This document shows positions 27,097 through 35,947 of a stretch of 64,000 nucleotides of DNA, piece by piece (the first letter of the stretch is position 1; each line of letters starts with the position of its first letter). The stretch is from Bifidobacterium sp. ESL0745 (GTDB lineage: Bacteria; Actinomycetota; Actinomycetes; Actinomycetales; Bifidobacteriaceae), in contig NZ_JAQTHX010000002.1 of NCBI RefSeq assembly GCF_029433335.1, forward strand, positions 124,001 through 188,000, in the 5' to 3' direction. The notes below the pieces were generated by a model. The model was not told the origin of the DNA, ran no database searches, and saw only the letters and a list, made by a program, of their open reading frames with translations. A program made the position numbers and the translations under genes.

Positions 27097-27246
27097 CGGC
27101 CAAAATGTGTGTCCAAAATTAGCTCTAAGGCATTGAGGGAGTAGCGAAAAACGGGTTCGAATCGCTGCGCCCCTATCTTAAACAGCTTTTATGCCATATG
27201 AATGCCAGAACGCCTTGAAACCTATGTTCGACACACATTTTGGCCG
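27097..27246. repeat. 150-bp element with 17-bp terminal inverted repeats
   Basis: The ends are exact inverted repeats (CGGCCAAAATGTGTGTC at 27097-27113 and its complement at 27230-27246). The interior has no open frame. A decayed copy lies at 23758-23899. Size, perfect ends and non-coding interior suggest a miniature inverted-repeat transposable element. No clear target-site duplication is visible. Which transposase family would mobilise it is unknown. Confidence 0.7.
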
Positions 27247-27681
27247 CAATCCCGAGCCTGCAGCTTGTCTGCGATTTAGCTATTCAATCCCATTGCTATA
27301 AACAAGAATATGATATTAAAAATCAGGGTTTGATTTTGAAAGCAGGCATCATCTTGAACAATTTAACAAAAGTAGGCTACAACCTGATCTGCCAAAAGAC
27401 CACAGCTGAATAGAAAAAAGCCGGGGTCATTGAGAGTCTGAAACCAGGGAAGCAAATATCCAACTTTGAGCGACGATTATGACAATAGGAAAGGAAAGTT
27501 TAAAAAATAAGGAAAATATTAATTCTTAAAAGCTTGAAAGACTTTCGACTGAACGTTTAAGTTTTTAATCGGTTTCTAATTTGAGTAGTGAAGGCAAGTT
27601 AAATCATAAGGATAAAATAATTGAAAATGTGCACGTCAACTACAAAAGACTTTAGCACTATCAATTTATCAAAAAAGGGAA

Positions 27682-27697
27682 TGTTTCACGTGAAACA
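27682..27697. promoter_or_regulatory. parS site 6
   Basis: Perfect parS palindrome just beyond the rsmG stop codon on the minus strand. Confidence 0.95.
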
Positions 27698-27720
27698 TTC
27701 CCCAGAATGAACGTTAGAGT

Positions 27721-28434
27721 TTATTTTTTATCGACAATAACCACATGCGTAGGTTCAAAGCCTTCAGCTATTGGAGCCTCAAGAACCTGCGGGTTACGAC
27801 CACCATGCTTCTGAATCTCTTTGGCAGCTTTGCGCACTTCAGCAGGAGCCGAACGACCTTTGAGCGCAATAAGCTGACCACCGTGCTTCAGCAATGGCAA
27901 AGTCCAACCACTGAGTTTGGTCATAGGTGCTACTGCTCGGCAAGTAACGACGGCAAACGGATGAGCACCCTTATCATGTTTCAGTTGTTGAATACATTCC
28001 TCAGCCCTTGCACGCAATACGATGACATTATTCAGTTCCAACTCATCCACACATTCATGAAGCCATTCGGCTCTCCGCTCCATTGGTTCAATAAGAGTTA
28101 CCTCATGGTCAGGTAGGCAAGCAGCCACTACGATACCGGGAAATCCACCGCCACTACCCAGGTCAGCGACCGTCTTAAATCGATCGCCATCGGTAGAGGA
28201 TTCGATAAACGGAACGATCGCAGCTGAGTTGAGGATATGTCGTTCCCAGATAATGTCAACATCGCGTGGACCGATAATTCCACGTTCCTCACCCTCATTG
28301 GCGAGCTTGTCCTTAAACACTTTCATCTTAGGAAAGACATCGCCGAACAAATCGCTCAGCAGCAATGATTGTTCCAGTTCTTCATCGGTATGTATCTGTA
28401 CGTCCATCTCATCCCTTGCCTCATCAGAAATCAA
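27721..28434 (-). CDS. rsmG: 16S rRNA (guanine-N7) methyltransferase RsmG
   Basis: This SAM-dependent enzyme methylates G527 (E. coli numbering) of 16S rRNA. The Rossmann SAM-binding motif is [13 protein letters not shown] near residue 90, followed by [14 protein letters not shown]. The predicted first codon at 28434 is a TTG without a visible ribosome site; ATG at 28407, preceded by AAGGG, would give 228 residues and fits the family length better. It lies after khpB on the same strand but a hairpin separates the two, so it may have its own promoter. The identity is secure. Confidence 0.93.
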   Translation of the reverse strand: MISDEARDEMDVQIHTDEELEQSLLLSDLFGDVFPKMKVFKDKLANEGEERGIIGPRDVDIIWERHILNSAAIVPFIESSTDGDRFKTVADLGSGGGFPGIVVAACLPDHEVTLIEPMERRAEWLHECVDELELNNVIVLRARAEECIQQLKHDKGAHPFAVVTCRAVAPMTKLSGWTLPLLKHGGQLIALKGRSAPAEVRKAAKEIQKHGGRNPQVLEAPIAEGFEPTHVVIVDKK

Positions 28435-28476
28435 TTACTAAATTTATCAGAGGCAATGCACATATAAATATAACGA

Positions 28477-28512
28477 AGGGGTTACGGCCAATCTAATGGC
28501 CATAACCCCTTA
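28477..28512 (-). terminator. Terminator after khpB
   Basis: A 15-base stem (28477-28491 with 28498-28512, one G-U pair) with a six-base loop lies about 50 bases past the khpB stop. The U-run is poor but the stem is strong. Confidence 0.7.
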
Positions 28513-28562
28513 AGCAACGGATCTAGTTGAACGTTAATTCCAGAACTCGCAAATCCTCAGAA

Positions 28563-29285
28563 TCATCGATCTTCGTCGATATCATCCTCTTCTTCTTCAT
28601 CCTCTTCTTCGTCGACCTCTTCTACATCATCTGAATCATCACGATCATCGGCAGGTTCGCCGTCATCGTCTTCGGAATCCGGAGCATCCTCGTCGACCTC
28701 AACCACATCGACGATTGTTTCACGTGAAACATTTTCACGTTCAGTGTCTTCGATATCGTCATCTTCATCCTCATCCAGATCGTCGCTGGAAGAATTCGGC
28801 TTGAGATAAATGGTGACATAACGATGCGGCTCTTCCCCATGCGAACGAGACTTAAGCCCCTCTTCACGAACCAAATCGTGGACTACCTTGCGCTCAAAAG
28901 AGTTCATCGGATCAAGGTTGGCGGGTTCACCAGTTTCACGAACCTCATCAATGACATCAAGCGCCAAATCGCGGAGGTGCTGGCGACGTTTCTTCAGATA
29001 GCCATCGACGTCAAGAATCAAGCGCGACCGTTCACCGGTCTTCTCTTGGACGGCCAAACGGGTCAGCAATTGTAATGCATCTACAACTTCACCCTTATGA
29101 CCGATGAGGTGCTTGATGTCTTCGTCGTCATCGGCCACAATCTGAACGGTGGGACGGCCATTGCGTACACCCATCTCGATATCACCTTCGTAGTCTGCAA
29201 TATCAAGCAACCCCTCAAGATAGTCAGCGGCGATGTCAGCTTCGTCATTGAGCTGTTCGACCGTCTTTTCTTCATCACGCGACAT
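28563..29285 (-). CDS. khpB: KH-R3H RNA-binding protein (Jag/KhpB)
   Basis: The start is ATG at 29285, six bases after AAAGGAG; upstream in-frame starts lack this. The 240-residue product has a KH domain (about 35-90, with GHKG) and an R3H domain (about 115-165, SFERKVVHDL and SHGEEPHRYV), so it binds RNA. KhpB homologues influence division and wall growth, and the gene commonly follows yidC. From about 170 the protein is an acidic Asp/Glu tail of some 70 residues. A parS site encodes NVSRET inside this tail. The Jag-N domain of Firmicutes is absent. Confidence 0.92.
   Translation of the reverse strand: MSRDEEKTVEQLNDEADIAADYLEGLLDIADYEGDIEMGVRNGRPTVQIVADDDEDIKHLIGHKGEVVDALQLLTRLAVQEKTGERSRLILDVDGYLKKRRQHLRDLALDVIDEVRETGEPANLDPMNSFERKVVHDLVREEGLKSRSHGEEPHRYVTIYLKPNSSSDDLDEDEDDDIEDTERENVSRETIVDVVEVDEDAPDSEDDDGEPADDRDDSDDVEEVDEEEDEEEEDDIDEDR
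28716..28731. promoter_or_regulatory. parS site 7 (inside khpB)
   Basis: Perfect parS palindrome in the acidic tail coding region of khpB, read as NVSRET in the same codon phase as the three copies in parB. Confidence 0.95.
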
Positions 29286-29394
29286 ATTCAACTCCTTTAC
29301 CCGACTTACTGTCCTTAAGTCTAAACCATACCCGACCCCGGATCGCACATGTAATACACAAGTCACATACGATCCGAAGCCGGTCCTTCACCAC

Positions 29395-30420
29395 TTACTT
29401 TTTCTTCTTGCGCTTGCGCTTTGGCTGCTCGCGCTGGAAGCCGTGCTCCTCACGACGCTTGGCTTCTTCCTGGGCATTGTGCAGGGCTTCTTCCTCAAGC
29501 GACATTTCGCCCGCTTTTTCGCGACGTCTGTTCTCTTTGGTATGGTCGCGCTTGATTTTTTCGGTCTCGGCCGGGGAACCTGGAGTTGGAAACTCGTGCA
29601 CCTGCCAGATGGAACGCAGCATGTTGCAGATGTTGTTCGTCAGCCAGTAGACAAGCACGGCAAACGGCATGGAGATTGCGGAGAAGATGTACATCAGCGG
29701 GAAGACCCAGGTCATGATCTGCTGCATCCTGTACTGCTGGCCTTCCATGGAGGCGGCGGGCAGGTTCTTGCGCATGTTGTTGAACTGCATGTACCACATC
29801 GCCGCGCACATCAGGAAGGTGAAGATGCCGATGATGATCTTGCCAGAGGTATCGGCCATGCCGAACGTGTTGGAAATCTTCAGGCCGAAGAGATGCGTAT
29901 CAGCGAATTCCGCCGCGGTCGCCTTGTCGAAAGCGCCAAGCTTGCCGCGCGAACCGTGGGCGATGTATGGAATAGCCGAAAGCATGTAGAACATGCACAT
30001 GAAGACCGGGCCCTGGATGACCATTGGCAGGCAGGAACCCATCGGGTTGACCTTGTTGTCCGAGTAAAGCTTCTGGGTCTCGCGGGCCATGGCCTCTTTG
30101 CTGGCCTGGTCGTTATGGCCCTTGTACTTCTTCTGGATATGCATCAGCTTTGGCTGCAAGGCTTGCATTTTCGCCATGCCGCGCATCTGCTTGATGTACA
30201 TCGGCAGGATGATGGCGTGCACGACGAGCACGAGGAAGACAATGGCGAGGATCCACGAAGTGCCCTTTGAGGACATGCCGAGGATGGTCATGAACTTGTG
30301 GAACCAGTACATGATCTCGGTCATCACCCATTCGACAGGGGTCAGAATCTTGTAAACCCAGCCGAAGATCCCTTGATCGAGAAGGAAGTGGTTGTAGTCC
30401 GGATTAGTAATGAAGTGCAT
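29395..30420 (-). CDS. yidC: YidC/Oxa1 membrane protein insertase
   Basis: This 341-residue polytopic protein inserts and folds membrane proteins, with or without SecYEG. Helices are visible near 17-42, 55-78, 148-170, 195-215 and 245-265. The family segment (LPMYIKQMRGMAKMQALQPK) follows the first core helix. The C-terminal 80 residues form a basic tail ending KRKRKKKK, likely to contact ribosomes. The start overlaps the yidD stop (TAATG), and it is within the rpmH-rnpA-yidD-yidC-khpB set. Its length is ordinary for an actinobacterial YidC without the periplasmic domain of proteobacteria. Confidence 0.95.
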   Translation of the reverse strand: MHFITNPDYNHFLLDQGIFGWVYKILTPVEWVMTEIMYWFHKFMTILGMSSKGTSWILAIVFLVLVVHAIILPMYIKQMRGMAKMQALQPKLMHIQKKYKGHNDQASKEAMARETQKLYSDNKVNPMGSCLPMVIQGPVFMCMFYMLSAIPYIAHGSRGKLGAFDKATAAEFADTHLFGLKISNTFGMADTSGKIIIGIFTFLMCAAMWYMQFNNMRKNLPAASMEGQQYRMQQIMTWVFPLMYIFSAISMPFAVLVYWLTNNICNMLRSIWQVHEFPTPGSPAETEKIKRDHTKENRRREKAGEMSLEEEALHNAQEEAKRREEHGFQREQPKRKRKKKK

Positions 30421-30971
30421 TAGGCCGTCTCCTTAACGTCTGAGACCAATGGGGTCAGTCGTGGCTCTTCGTGAGCCTTGGACCAGGAAAATCTATAGAA
30501 AATCGAATAGTGCTGGGGCACGTCGTCGATACCGCCGTTGCTCCACGGGCGGCAGCGCAGAAGCCGCAGGATGGCAAGCAACCCGCCGCGGACGGCGCCG
30601 TAACGAGTGACCGCTTGAATCGCGTAGTTGGAGCAGGACGGATAGTACTTGCAGCACGGCGGGTTTCCAGCGGAAATATGGACCTGATACCAGTGCACCG
30701 CGGCAAGCATCGCACGAGCGATAACCGAACGGGATTTACCACTTTCAAAGGTCGGCATCCTTGTTCCGGCGACGACAACCGTACTTGCCACCTGAGAAGA
30801 AGCCGCTTGGTCAGCATCGTCGTTCAGCGCCATGGGTTTGCAAGTCTCATCCTTCAAATCCATCTGATCGGCCTCACTCGTTTCCTTGACTGTTACCACC
30901 CGGTCGAATTTCTTGAAAGCACGAGAGGCATCCAGTATCGGCCGAGCTTTTGATACGGTTACGGCAGTCAT
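30420..30971 (-). CDS. yidD: Membrane insertion efficiency factor YidD, N-extended
   Basis: The conserved YidD core is at about residues 85-165 ([23 protein letters not shown]...) with its three Cys residues and the [11 protein letters not shown] end. The core helps YidC-dependent insertion at the membrane. Residues 1-80 are an extension without similarity I recognise; typical YidD proteins are 70-110 residues. The chosen start overlaps the rnpA stop by four bases (ATGA), but an internal start could yield a shorter form. It overlaps yidC as well. Confidence 0.9.
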   Translation of the reverse strand: MTAVTVSKARPILDASRAFKKFDRVVTVKETSEADQMDLKDETCKPMALNDDADQAASSQVASTVVVAGTRMPTFESGKSRSVIARAMLAAVHWYQVHISAGNPPCCKYYPSCSNYAIQAVTRYGAVRGGLLAILRLLRCRPWSNGGIDDVPQHYSIFYRFSWSKAHEEPRLTPLVSDVKETA

Positions 30972-31492
30972 GATTGGCCGCCTTCGCTATCAGGCCGATT
31001 CGGCATTGGTTTTACGCCATCTTGTCCCGGCCGCAGCTTGCCGTTTTGTGCCGCCTTGCGATTCACCGCCGTAAACAACGCTGCAACCTGCTTGTCAAGC
31101 GAGGAAAAATCGGCGCGGGCCGCACTCGGCTTGGCACGCATTACGATATCGCAATGTTGCGGCAGACGGTCTTCGTAAGCCCTGGCCAGAACACGGAAAC
31201 GACGTTTCACATGGTTGCGCATCACCGCGTTGCCGACGTTTTTTGACACGGCAAGCCCTAGACGCCGACCCGACATATGCTGCCGAACGGCTTCTGCGGA
31301 TACGGAAACACCCGTAGCTCCCATAGCCTCGCCTGTCGATTCTGCCTGTGCCTTGACGGCATGCCGGCCATCAACGTTGCTGCAACAAGAATCGTCGCAC
31401 ACCAAGAAATGCACGACGATATCCTTTTCAGTTACTTTTCTGCGACGCTTCAGCACCTGGACAAAATCACGATGGCTTTTCAGCCGATCCAT
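30968..31492 (-). CDS. rnpA: Ribonuclease P protein component
   Basis: This 174-residue basic protein assists the RNase P RNA in maturing tRNA 5' ends. The RNR signature [16 protein letters not shown] is near residues 87-102, and the N-terminal [15 protein letters not shown] fits the family. Between residues 35 and 72 there is a poorly conserved insert rich in Ala/Cys/Glu; usual RnpA proteins are 110-130 residues. It follows rpmH closely on the same strand and overlaps yidD. Confidence 0.93.
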   Translation of the reverse strand: MDRLKSHRDFVQVLKRRRKVTEKDIVVHFLVCDDSCCSNVDGRHAVKAQAESTGEAMGATGVSVSAEAVRQHMSGRRLGLAVSKNVGNAVMRNHVKRRFRVLARAYEDRLPQHCDIVMRAKPSAARADFSSLDKQVAALFTAVNRKAAQNGKLRPGQDGVKPMPNRPDSEGGQS

Positions 31493-31509
31493 GCCCTTTC
31501 GCCGATTGA

Positions 31510-31644
31510 TCAGACAGCGAGGTTCTTGCGGCCCTTGGAACGGCGACGGTTAAGCACCGCGCGGCCGGCGCGGGTACGCATGCGAGCGCGGAATCCGTGC
31601 TTCATGTGGCGACGGCGGTTATTCGGTTGGAATGTCCTCTTCAT
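31510..31644 (-). CDS. rpmH: Ribosomal protein bL34
   Basis: This 44-residue, highly basic protein of the large ribosomal subunit starts [12 protein letters not shown] and ends GRKNLAV, the standard bL34 sequence. The true start is ATG at 31644, six bases after GGGAG; longer upstream forms are not real. It is divergent from dnaA across a 408-base region with DnaA boxes. Confidence 0.97.
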   Translation of the reverse strand: MKRTFQPNNRRRHMKHGFRARMRTRAGRAVLNRRRSKGRKNLAV

Positions 31645-32052
31645 AATATGCTCCCGGTAGTTTTTAGCCATGCAAAGACATGGCTCCTCATGAGTCAAGC
31701 TCTACCAAATTACTCTCACCCCTAGTCCCAAGTCAAACCAAACGGATTTCACCGGTTAAAATGTGGATAACTTTTCGGGGATTTTCACATTTCGCTACAG
31801 CCTTTATAAATGCCGATAACGCTTGGCATTGCACCGTTTATCACGCGTAAGTTATCCACAAATTACATTTGTGTTATTCACAATTCAATGTTTCCAACAC
31901 GCAAGACGGTGGATAACTTTTCTACAGGTCGGAGTACATATAGGTTATTGCATCGCGGAAGTCAGCAGTGTGGTGCCACATTGAATTGAGACTGGCGCGA
32001 TGGTAAGGCATCGTTGCCGGAAACATACGTAAGAACCTAGGAAAGAGCCACC
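31645..32052. promoter_or_regulatory. rpmH-dnaA intergenic region with DnaA boxes
   Basis: This 408-base divergent promoter region carries perfect DnaA boxes at 31762 and 31852, a TTATTCACA box at 31874 and a one-mismatch box at 31908. It lies directly upstream of dnaA, consistent with dnaA autoregulation and possibly part of oriC. Confidence 0.8.
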
Positions 32053-34224
32053 ATGGCAGATGAGTCGAATGACCCGATAACCCAAGCCATACGGATTTGG
32101 GACGATGCCCTTGCGGTATTGCGTCAGGACACTTCAATCACCCCGCGCAGCAAAGGCTGGCTTGAAGGCGTGAAGCCCGAAGGCGTGTTCGGACCGACCA
32201 TCGTATTATGCGTGGCCAACACCGCCACCCAGCAGGCGCTGCAGGGCGAACTCAACCATGCCCTGCTCGGCGCGCTGAAGCTGGCGACCGGCCACGATAT
32301 GTTCCCCGCCTTTAAAATCGCGGAGCCAGGTTCAAACGATTCGATGACACCGGACGAAAACTCCGACAACAGTCCCATGACGACCAACCAGAACACCCCT
32401 TCCCAAGCGTCCGAAGGCTTCCAAAGCCGGTCCATGAATCCCGCTCAAATGAACGTAACCGGTTCCAATGCCGACGAAACGGACAAGAACGGCAACAGAC
32501 AACAGTTCGGCGGCGCCGCAAACCAGCACTACCCCTACATGCAAGGACGCCCTGATACGGCGGAATACACGGGGGAAATGAATCAGGCACAGGCAAACGC
32601 GCAGGCCGATTCCAGCCAACGCAATCCTTCTTACAATGGCTACCCGGAATATCCGAACAATACCAAGAGCGCGCAGGCATCGCAGCTTTCGTTCGACGAA
32701 TCGGATTATCCGGAATCGCAAGAGACTTTCAGTAATACAAACGGACATGGAAAAACATTCGGGGACCAAACGGGGCAACCGCTGAATCAAAGCGCCTCAC
32801 AGCCATACACGCAATCTCAATACGAACGTCAGTACCGCGACACCGATTTCAAGGCGCAACCCGGTAATGGTGGCGAGCGCAACGACGGATTGCGTGGTCA
32901 GGACTTTACAAGCGCAAGGACATTCCCGCAGACGGCGACGTTCCCGAATGCAACGGCTTATCAGGAGGAAACCGCTTTCGCTGATTCGCGATCTTCCTCG
33001 CAACCGCAAAAGCGCCGGAATAATCCGAATTTCGAAGGCGGCGTCGGCAACCGGCAACGTACAACGACCCCGGTCTCGCAGAAACCACAATCCACAGCAT
33101 CTGGACAGGCATCTTCGCAACCGCTTCCCCAGTCTGTCCCGCCCTTTGAAGTGGATGATCAGAAGACCGCGCGCGACCCTGAAACACACCTCAACAAAAA
33201 CGCGACCTTCGATACCTTCGTTCCCGGAGACTCCAACCGTTTCGCGCGAACCGTAGCGCTGGCGGTGGCCGAGGGCAGCGGCAAAGACTTCAACCCGCTG
33301 TGTATCTATGGCGGCTCGGGGCTGGGCAAAACCCACCTCCTGAACGCCATCGGCAATTACGCGCTCGTCAAGGACAGCACCCTGAAGGTGCGCTACGTGA
33401 CCAGCGAGGAATTCACCAACGAGTTCATCGAGGCGCTGCAGACCCCGAACCAGAGCCAGGGGCAGATCGCCGCGTTCAATCGCCGCTACCGTGAGGTCGA
33501 TGTGTTGCTGATCGACGACATCCAGTTCCTGGGCGGCAAGGAAGCTACGCTCGAGCAGTTCTTCCACACGTTTAATGCGCTCTATCAGGCCGGCAAGCGC
33601 ATCGTGATCGCCTCGGATGTCGCACCCAAGAATCTCAAAGGCTTCGAAGCGCGTCTGATCTCACGCTTCGAATCGGGCCTTACCGTCGACGTCAAGCCGC
33701 CGGATCTCGAGACCCGCATCGCCATCCTGCGCATGATGGCCTCGATGAACCACTCCAACATTCCCAACGACGTGCTCGACCTCATCGCCGAGCGCTTCAC
33801 GGAGAACATCCGCGAGCTCGAAGGGGCTTTGACGCGCGTGACCGCGGTGGCATCACTCAGCAACCAGCCGGTTTCGCGTGCTTTGGCCGAGCAGACCCTG
33901 CAGGACTTCTTCACCACGGACGTCGAGATCAAGCCGACCGACATCATCGGCCAGGTGGCCAAGTACTTCCACCTCACGTTTGACGACCTCGTGGGCCGCG
34001 CGCGCACCAAAAACGTTGCGTTGGCACGGCAGATCGCCATGTATCTGGCCCGCGAGATGACCAGCATGAGCCTGGTGGACATCGGCGAGGTCTTCGGCGG
34101 GCGTGATCACACCACTGTAATGCACGCCTATACCCGCATCTCTAATGAGATGCAGGAAAAGCAGGAGATTTACAACTATGTTATGGAGCTGACGGTGCGG
34201 TTGAAGCAGCATCCGGAAGGCTGA
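32053..34224 (+). CDS. dnaA: Chromosomal replication initiator DnaA
   Basis: This 723-residue AAA+ protein binds DnaA boxes and opens oriC. Domain I occupies about residues 1-90. Domain II is a Gln/Asn/Ser-rich linker of nearly 300 residues (about 90-380), far longer than in most bacteria. Domain III starts near [13 protein letters not shown] (385), with Walker A GGSGLGKT at 420-427 and Walker B LLIDDIQF near 480. Domain IV ends with the DNA-binding signature [11 protein letters not shown] near 690. The ATG follows GGAAAGAG. Nucleotide-binding and DNA-binding motifs are intact. Confidence 0.98.
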   Translation: MADESNDPITQAIRIWDDALAVLRQDTSITPRSKGWLEGVKPEGVFGPTIVLCVANTATQQALQGELNHALLGALKLATGHDMFPAFKIAEPGSNDSMTPDENSDNSPMTTNQNTPSQASEGFQSRSMNPAQMNVTGSNADETDKNGNRQQFGGAANQHYPYMQGRPDTAEYTGEMNQAQANAQADSSQRNPSYNGYPEYPNNTKSAQASQLSFDESDYPESQETFSNTNGHGKTFGDQTGQPLNQSASQPYTQSQYERQYRDTDFKAQPGNGGERNDGLRGQDFTSARTFPQTATFPNATAYQEETAFADSRSSSQPQKRRNNPNFEGGVGNRQRTTTPVSQKPQSTASGQASSQPLPQSVPPFEVDDQKTARDPETHLNKNATFDTFVPGDSNRFARTVALAVAEGSGKDFNPLCIYGGSGLGKTHLLNAIGNYALVKDSTLKVRYVTSEEFTNEFIEALQTPNQSQGQIAAFNRRYREVDVLLIDDIQFLGGKEATLEQFFHTFNALYQAGKRIVIASDVAPKNLKGFEARLISRFESGLTVDVKPPDLETRIAILRMMASMNHSNIPNDVLDLIAERFTENIRELEGALTRVTAVASLSNQPVSRALAEQTLQDFFTTDVEIKPTDIIGQVAKYFHLTFDDLVGRARTKNVALARQIAMYLAREMTSMSLVDIGEVFGGRDHTTVMHAYTRISNEMQEKQEIYNYVMELTVRLKQHPEG

Positions 34225-34683
34225 AATCTCATCCAAGCGACGAATTTGCACATTTTTCGTCTTATCCACTACACGACACACCGGTTGTGGAAAGAATTTT
34301 TTGAAAATTTATCCACATAGTTATTCACAAATGGGGGTAAACTCGGCGAATAAGTCGTGGATACCCCCAGAAAACACAGTGGAAAAGTCGTGGATGACTT
34401 TCAAAATCGTGTGGACAAAAAAATGACGAAGCTACGATGGTGGATAACTTGGCGCTTTATCCACAATTCTTCGCTTAGTTATCCACATAGCCTCATGCTG
34501 TGGATAACGCTGTTCGTAAGCCATTTTGAAGGTTATCCACATATTCACCATGCTTATTATCCTGATTACTAAAGCAAACTTACGTCTCATCATGGTAAGC
34601 AAAGCGAACAAGTTGAATCTGTATCTTGTGAACAAAAGAAGCAACTAGAATAGAACTCAGTTATCAACCAAAGTAGGAGCGTT
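34225..34683. other. dnaA-dnaN intergenic region: candidate oriC
   Basis: This 459-base region has perfect DnaA boxes at 34309, 34457, 34479, 34499 and 34533, a TTATTCACA box at 34321 and one-mismatch boxes at 34262, 34410 and 34439. An eight-base stem (34332-34339 with 34362-34369) lies among them. The stretch 34545-34680 is AT-rich and could be the unwinding element. Position between dnaA and dnaN is the commonest place for oriC in actinobacteria. Confidence 0.85.
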
Positions 34684-35805
34684 ATGAAAGTCGAAATCAA
34701 CTCCACCGCACTTGCGGACGCAGTTGCCTGGACTACCCGCGTCATCGATGCACGGCCAGCCAACCCGATTCTCGCCGGCATCAAGCTCGAAGCCGCCGAT
34801 GGAATCTTGCAACTTTCCGCATTCAACTACGAGATTTCCGCTCGCCACCATATCGAGGCAGGTGTCGACGAAGCCGGAAAAGTGCTGGTCCAGGGCAAGC
34901 TACTGGCCGATATCACCAAGGCATTGCCCCAGGAAAAAACCTATCTTTCCACCACGGACACCACGTTGACCATCACTTCCGGCAAGTCAACGTTCAATTT
35001 GCAGCTCATGCCTGAATCGGAATATCCGGATTTGCCCGAAGCCCCGGCGATGCTGGGTCAGGTCGACGCGCCGACTTTCGTTCAGGCGGTTTCGCAGGCT
35101 TCGGTCGCCGTTTCGCACGAGGAAAATCGCCCGGTTCTGACTGGCGTGCGTATCCAGTTCAACGGCGAGAAAGTCGTAATGACTTCGACCGATCGCTTCC
35201 GCCTTTCCCGTTCCAGCTTCACCTGGACTCCGCAGGACAGCAACCTTGAAACCGAAACGTTGGTTCGTGGCTCGCTGCTACGCGATGTAGCCCGTGCCGT
35301 CGACGAACATCAGAACGTGGTCATCGATTTCAACCCGGAAAGTCCGTCGTTGCTTGGTTTTGAGAATGCCGGACGCGTCTCGACCTCGCAATTGATTGAC
35401 GGCGAATTCCCGGCGGTCGATCGTCTTTTCGCCGACGAATACCCGATCGAGGCCGTTATCTCCAAGGAAGCGCTGCTCGGCGCCATCAAGCGTGTGGCTT
35501 TGGTCGCGGAACGTAATGCACCGATTCGTATGGTATTCGAAGGCCAGGGTCTGACACTTTCAGCCGGAACCGCCGATGAATCCCAGGCCAAGGAAGTGCT
35601 CGATATCGATATGGATGGCGAAAACATCACTGTTGCTTTCAATCCGTCGTATCTGATTGAAGGATTGAGCGCGATTACCGAGCCGTTCGTACGTATGAAG
35701 ATGACCACCGCTGTCAAGCCGGTCGAATTCAACGGCCAGCAGGAAGCCGATTCGGACGAATCGATGGATTATCGTTATCTGTTGGTGCCGATGCGGTTTA
35801 ACTGA
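34684..35805 (+). CDS. dnaN: DNA polymerase III sliding clamp (beta)
   Basis: This 373-residue protein forms the dimeric ring that tethers DNA polymerase III and many repair enzymes to DNA. The three repeated clamp folds are visible in length and spacing, and the C-terminal YLLVPMRFN is the standard beta-clamp ending. It starts MKVEINSTALADAVAW after a purine-rich AGTAGGAG ribosome site. It lies between oriC and recF and is followed by a good terminator. Confidence 0.97.
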   Translation: MKVEINSTALADAVAWTTRVIDARPANPILAGIKLEAADGILQLSAFNYEISARHHIEAGVDEAGKVLVQGKLLADITKALPQEKTYLSTTDTTLTITSGKSTFNLQLMPESEYPDLPEAPAMLGQVDAPTFVQAVSQASVAVSHEENRPVLTGVRIQFNGEKVVMTSTDRFRLSRSSFTWTPQDSNLETETLVRGSLLRDVARAVDEHQNVVIDFNPESPSLLGFENAGRVSTSQLIDGEFPAVDRLFADEYPIEAVISKEALLGAIKRVALVAERNAPIRMVFEGQGLTLSAGTADESQAKEVLDIDMDGENITVAFNPSYLIEGLSAITEPFVRMKMTTAVKPVEFNGQQEADSDESMDYRYLLVPMRFN

Positions 35806-35825
35806 TTTTCAAGCGTATGGAATTT

Positions 35826-35871
35826 ATCTTACGGTGTTTATTATTTTTAATTTACATCGTAAGATATTTTT
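35826..35871 (+). terminator. dnaN terminator
   Basis: A 12-base stem with one mismatch (35826-35837 with 35854-35865) is followed by ATTTTT. It starts 20 bases after the dnaN stop. Confidence 0.8.
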
Positions 35872-35947
35872 CGTTTTGTACTGTTCCGCGGGTTCGGTAT
35901 CGGCCTGAAAATGATGAATAACAACGATGACAAAGTAAGGGGTTCGC

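Larger units (their letters stand above)
26543..27720. other. Non-coding region between rsmG and parA
   Basis: This AT-rich region of 1.18 kb contains three perfect DnaA boxes (26657, 26780, 26809), three parS sites (26834, 26957, 27682) and the intact 150-bp inverted-repeat element (27097-27246). The remaining 27250-27680 is very AT-rich and I see no gene or clear motif in it. Confidence 0.75.
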
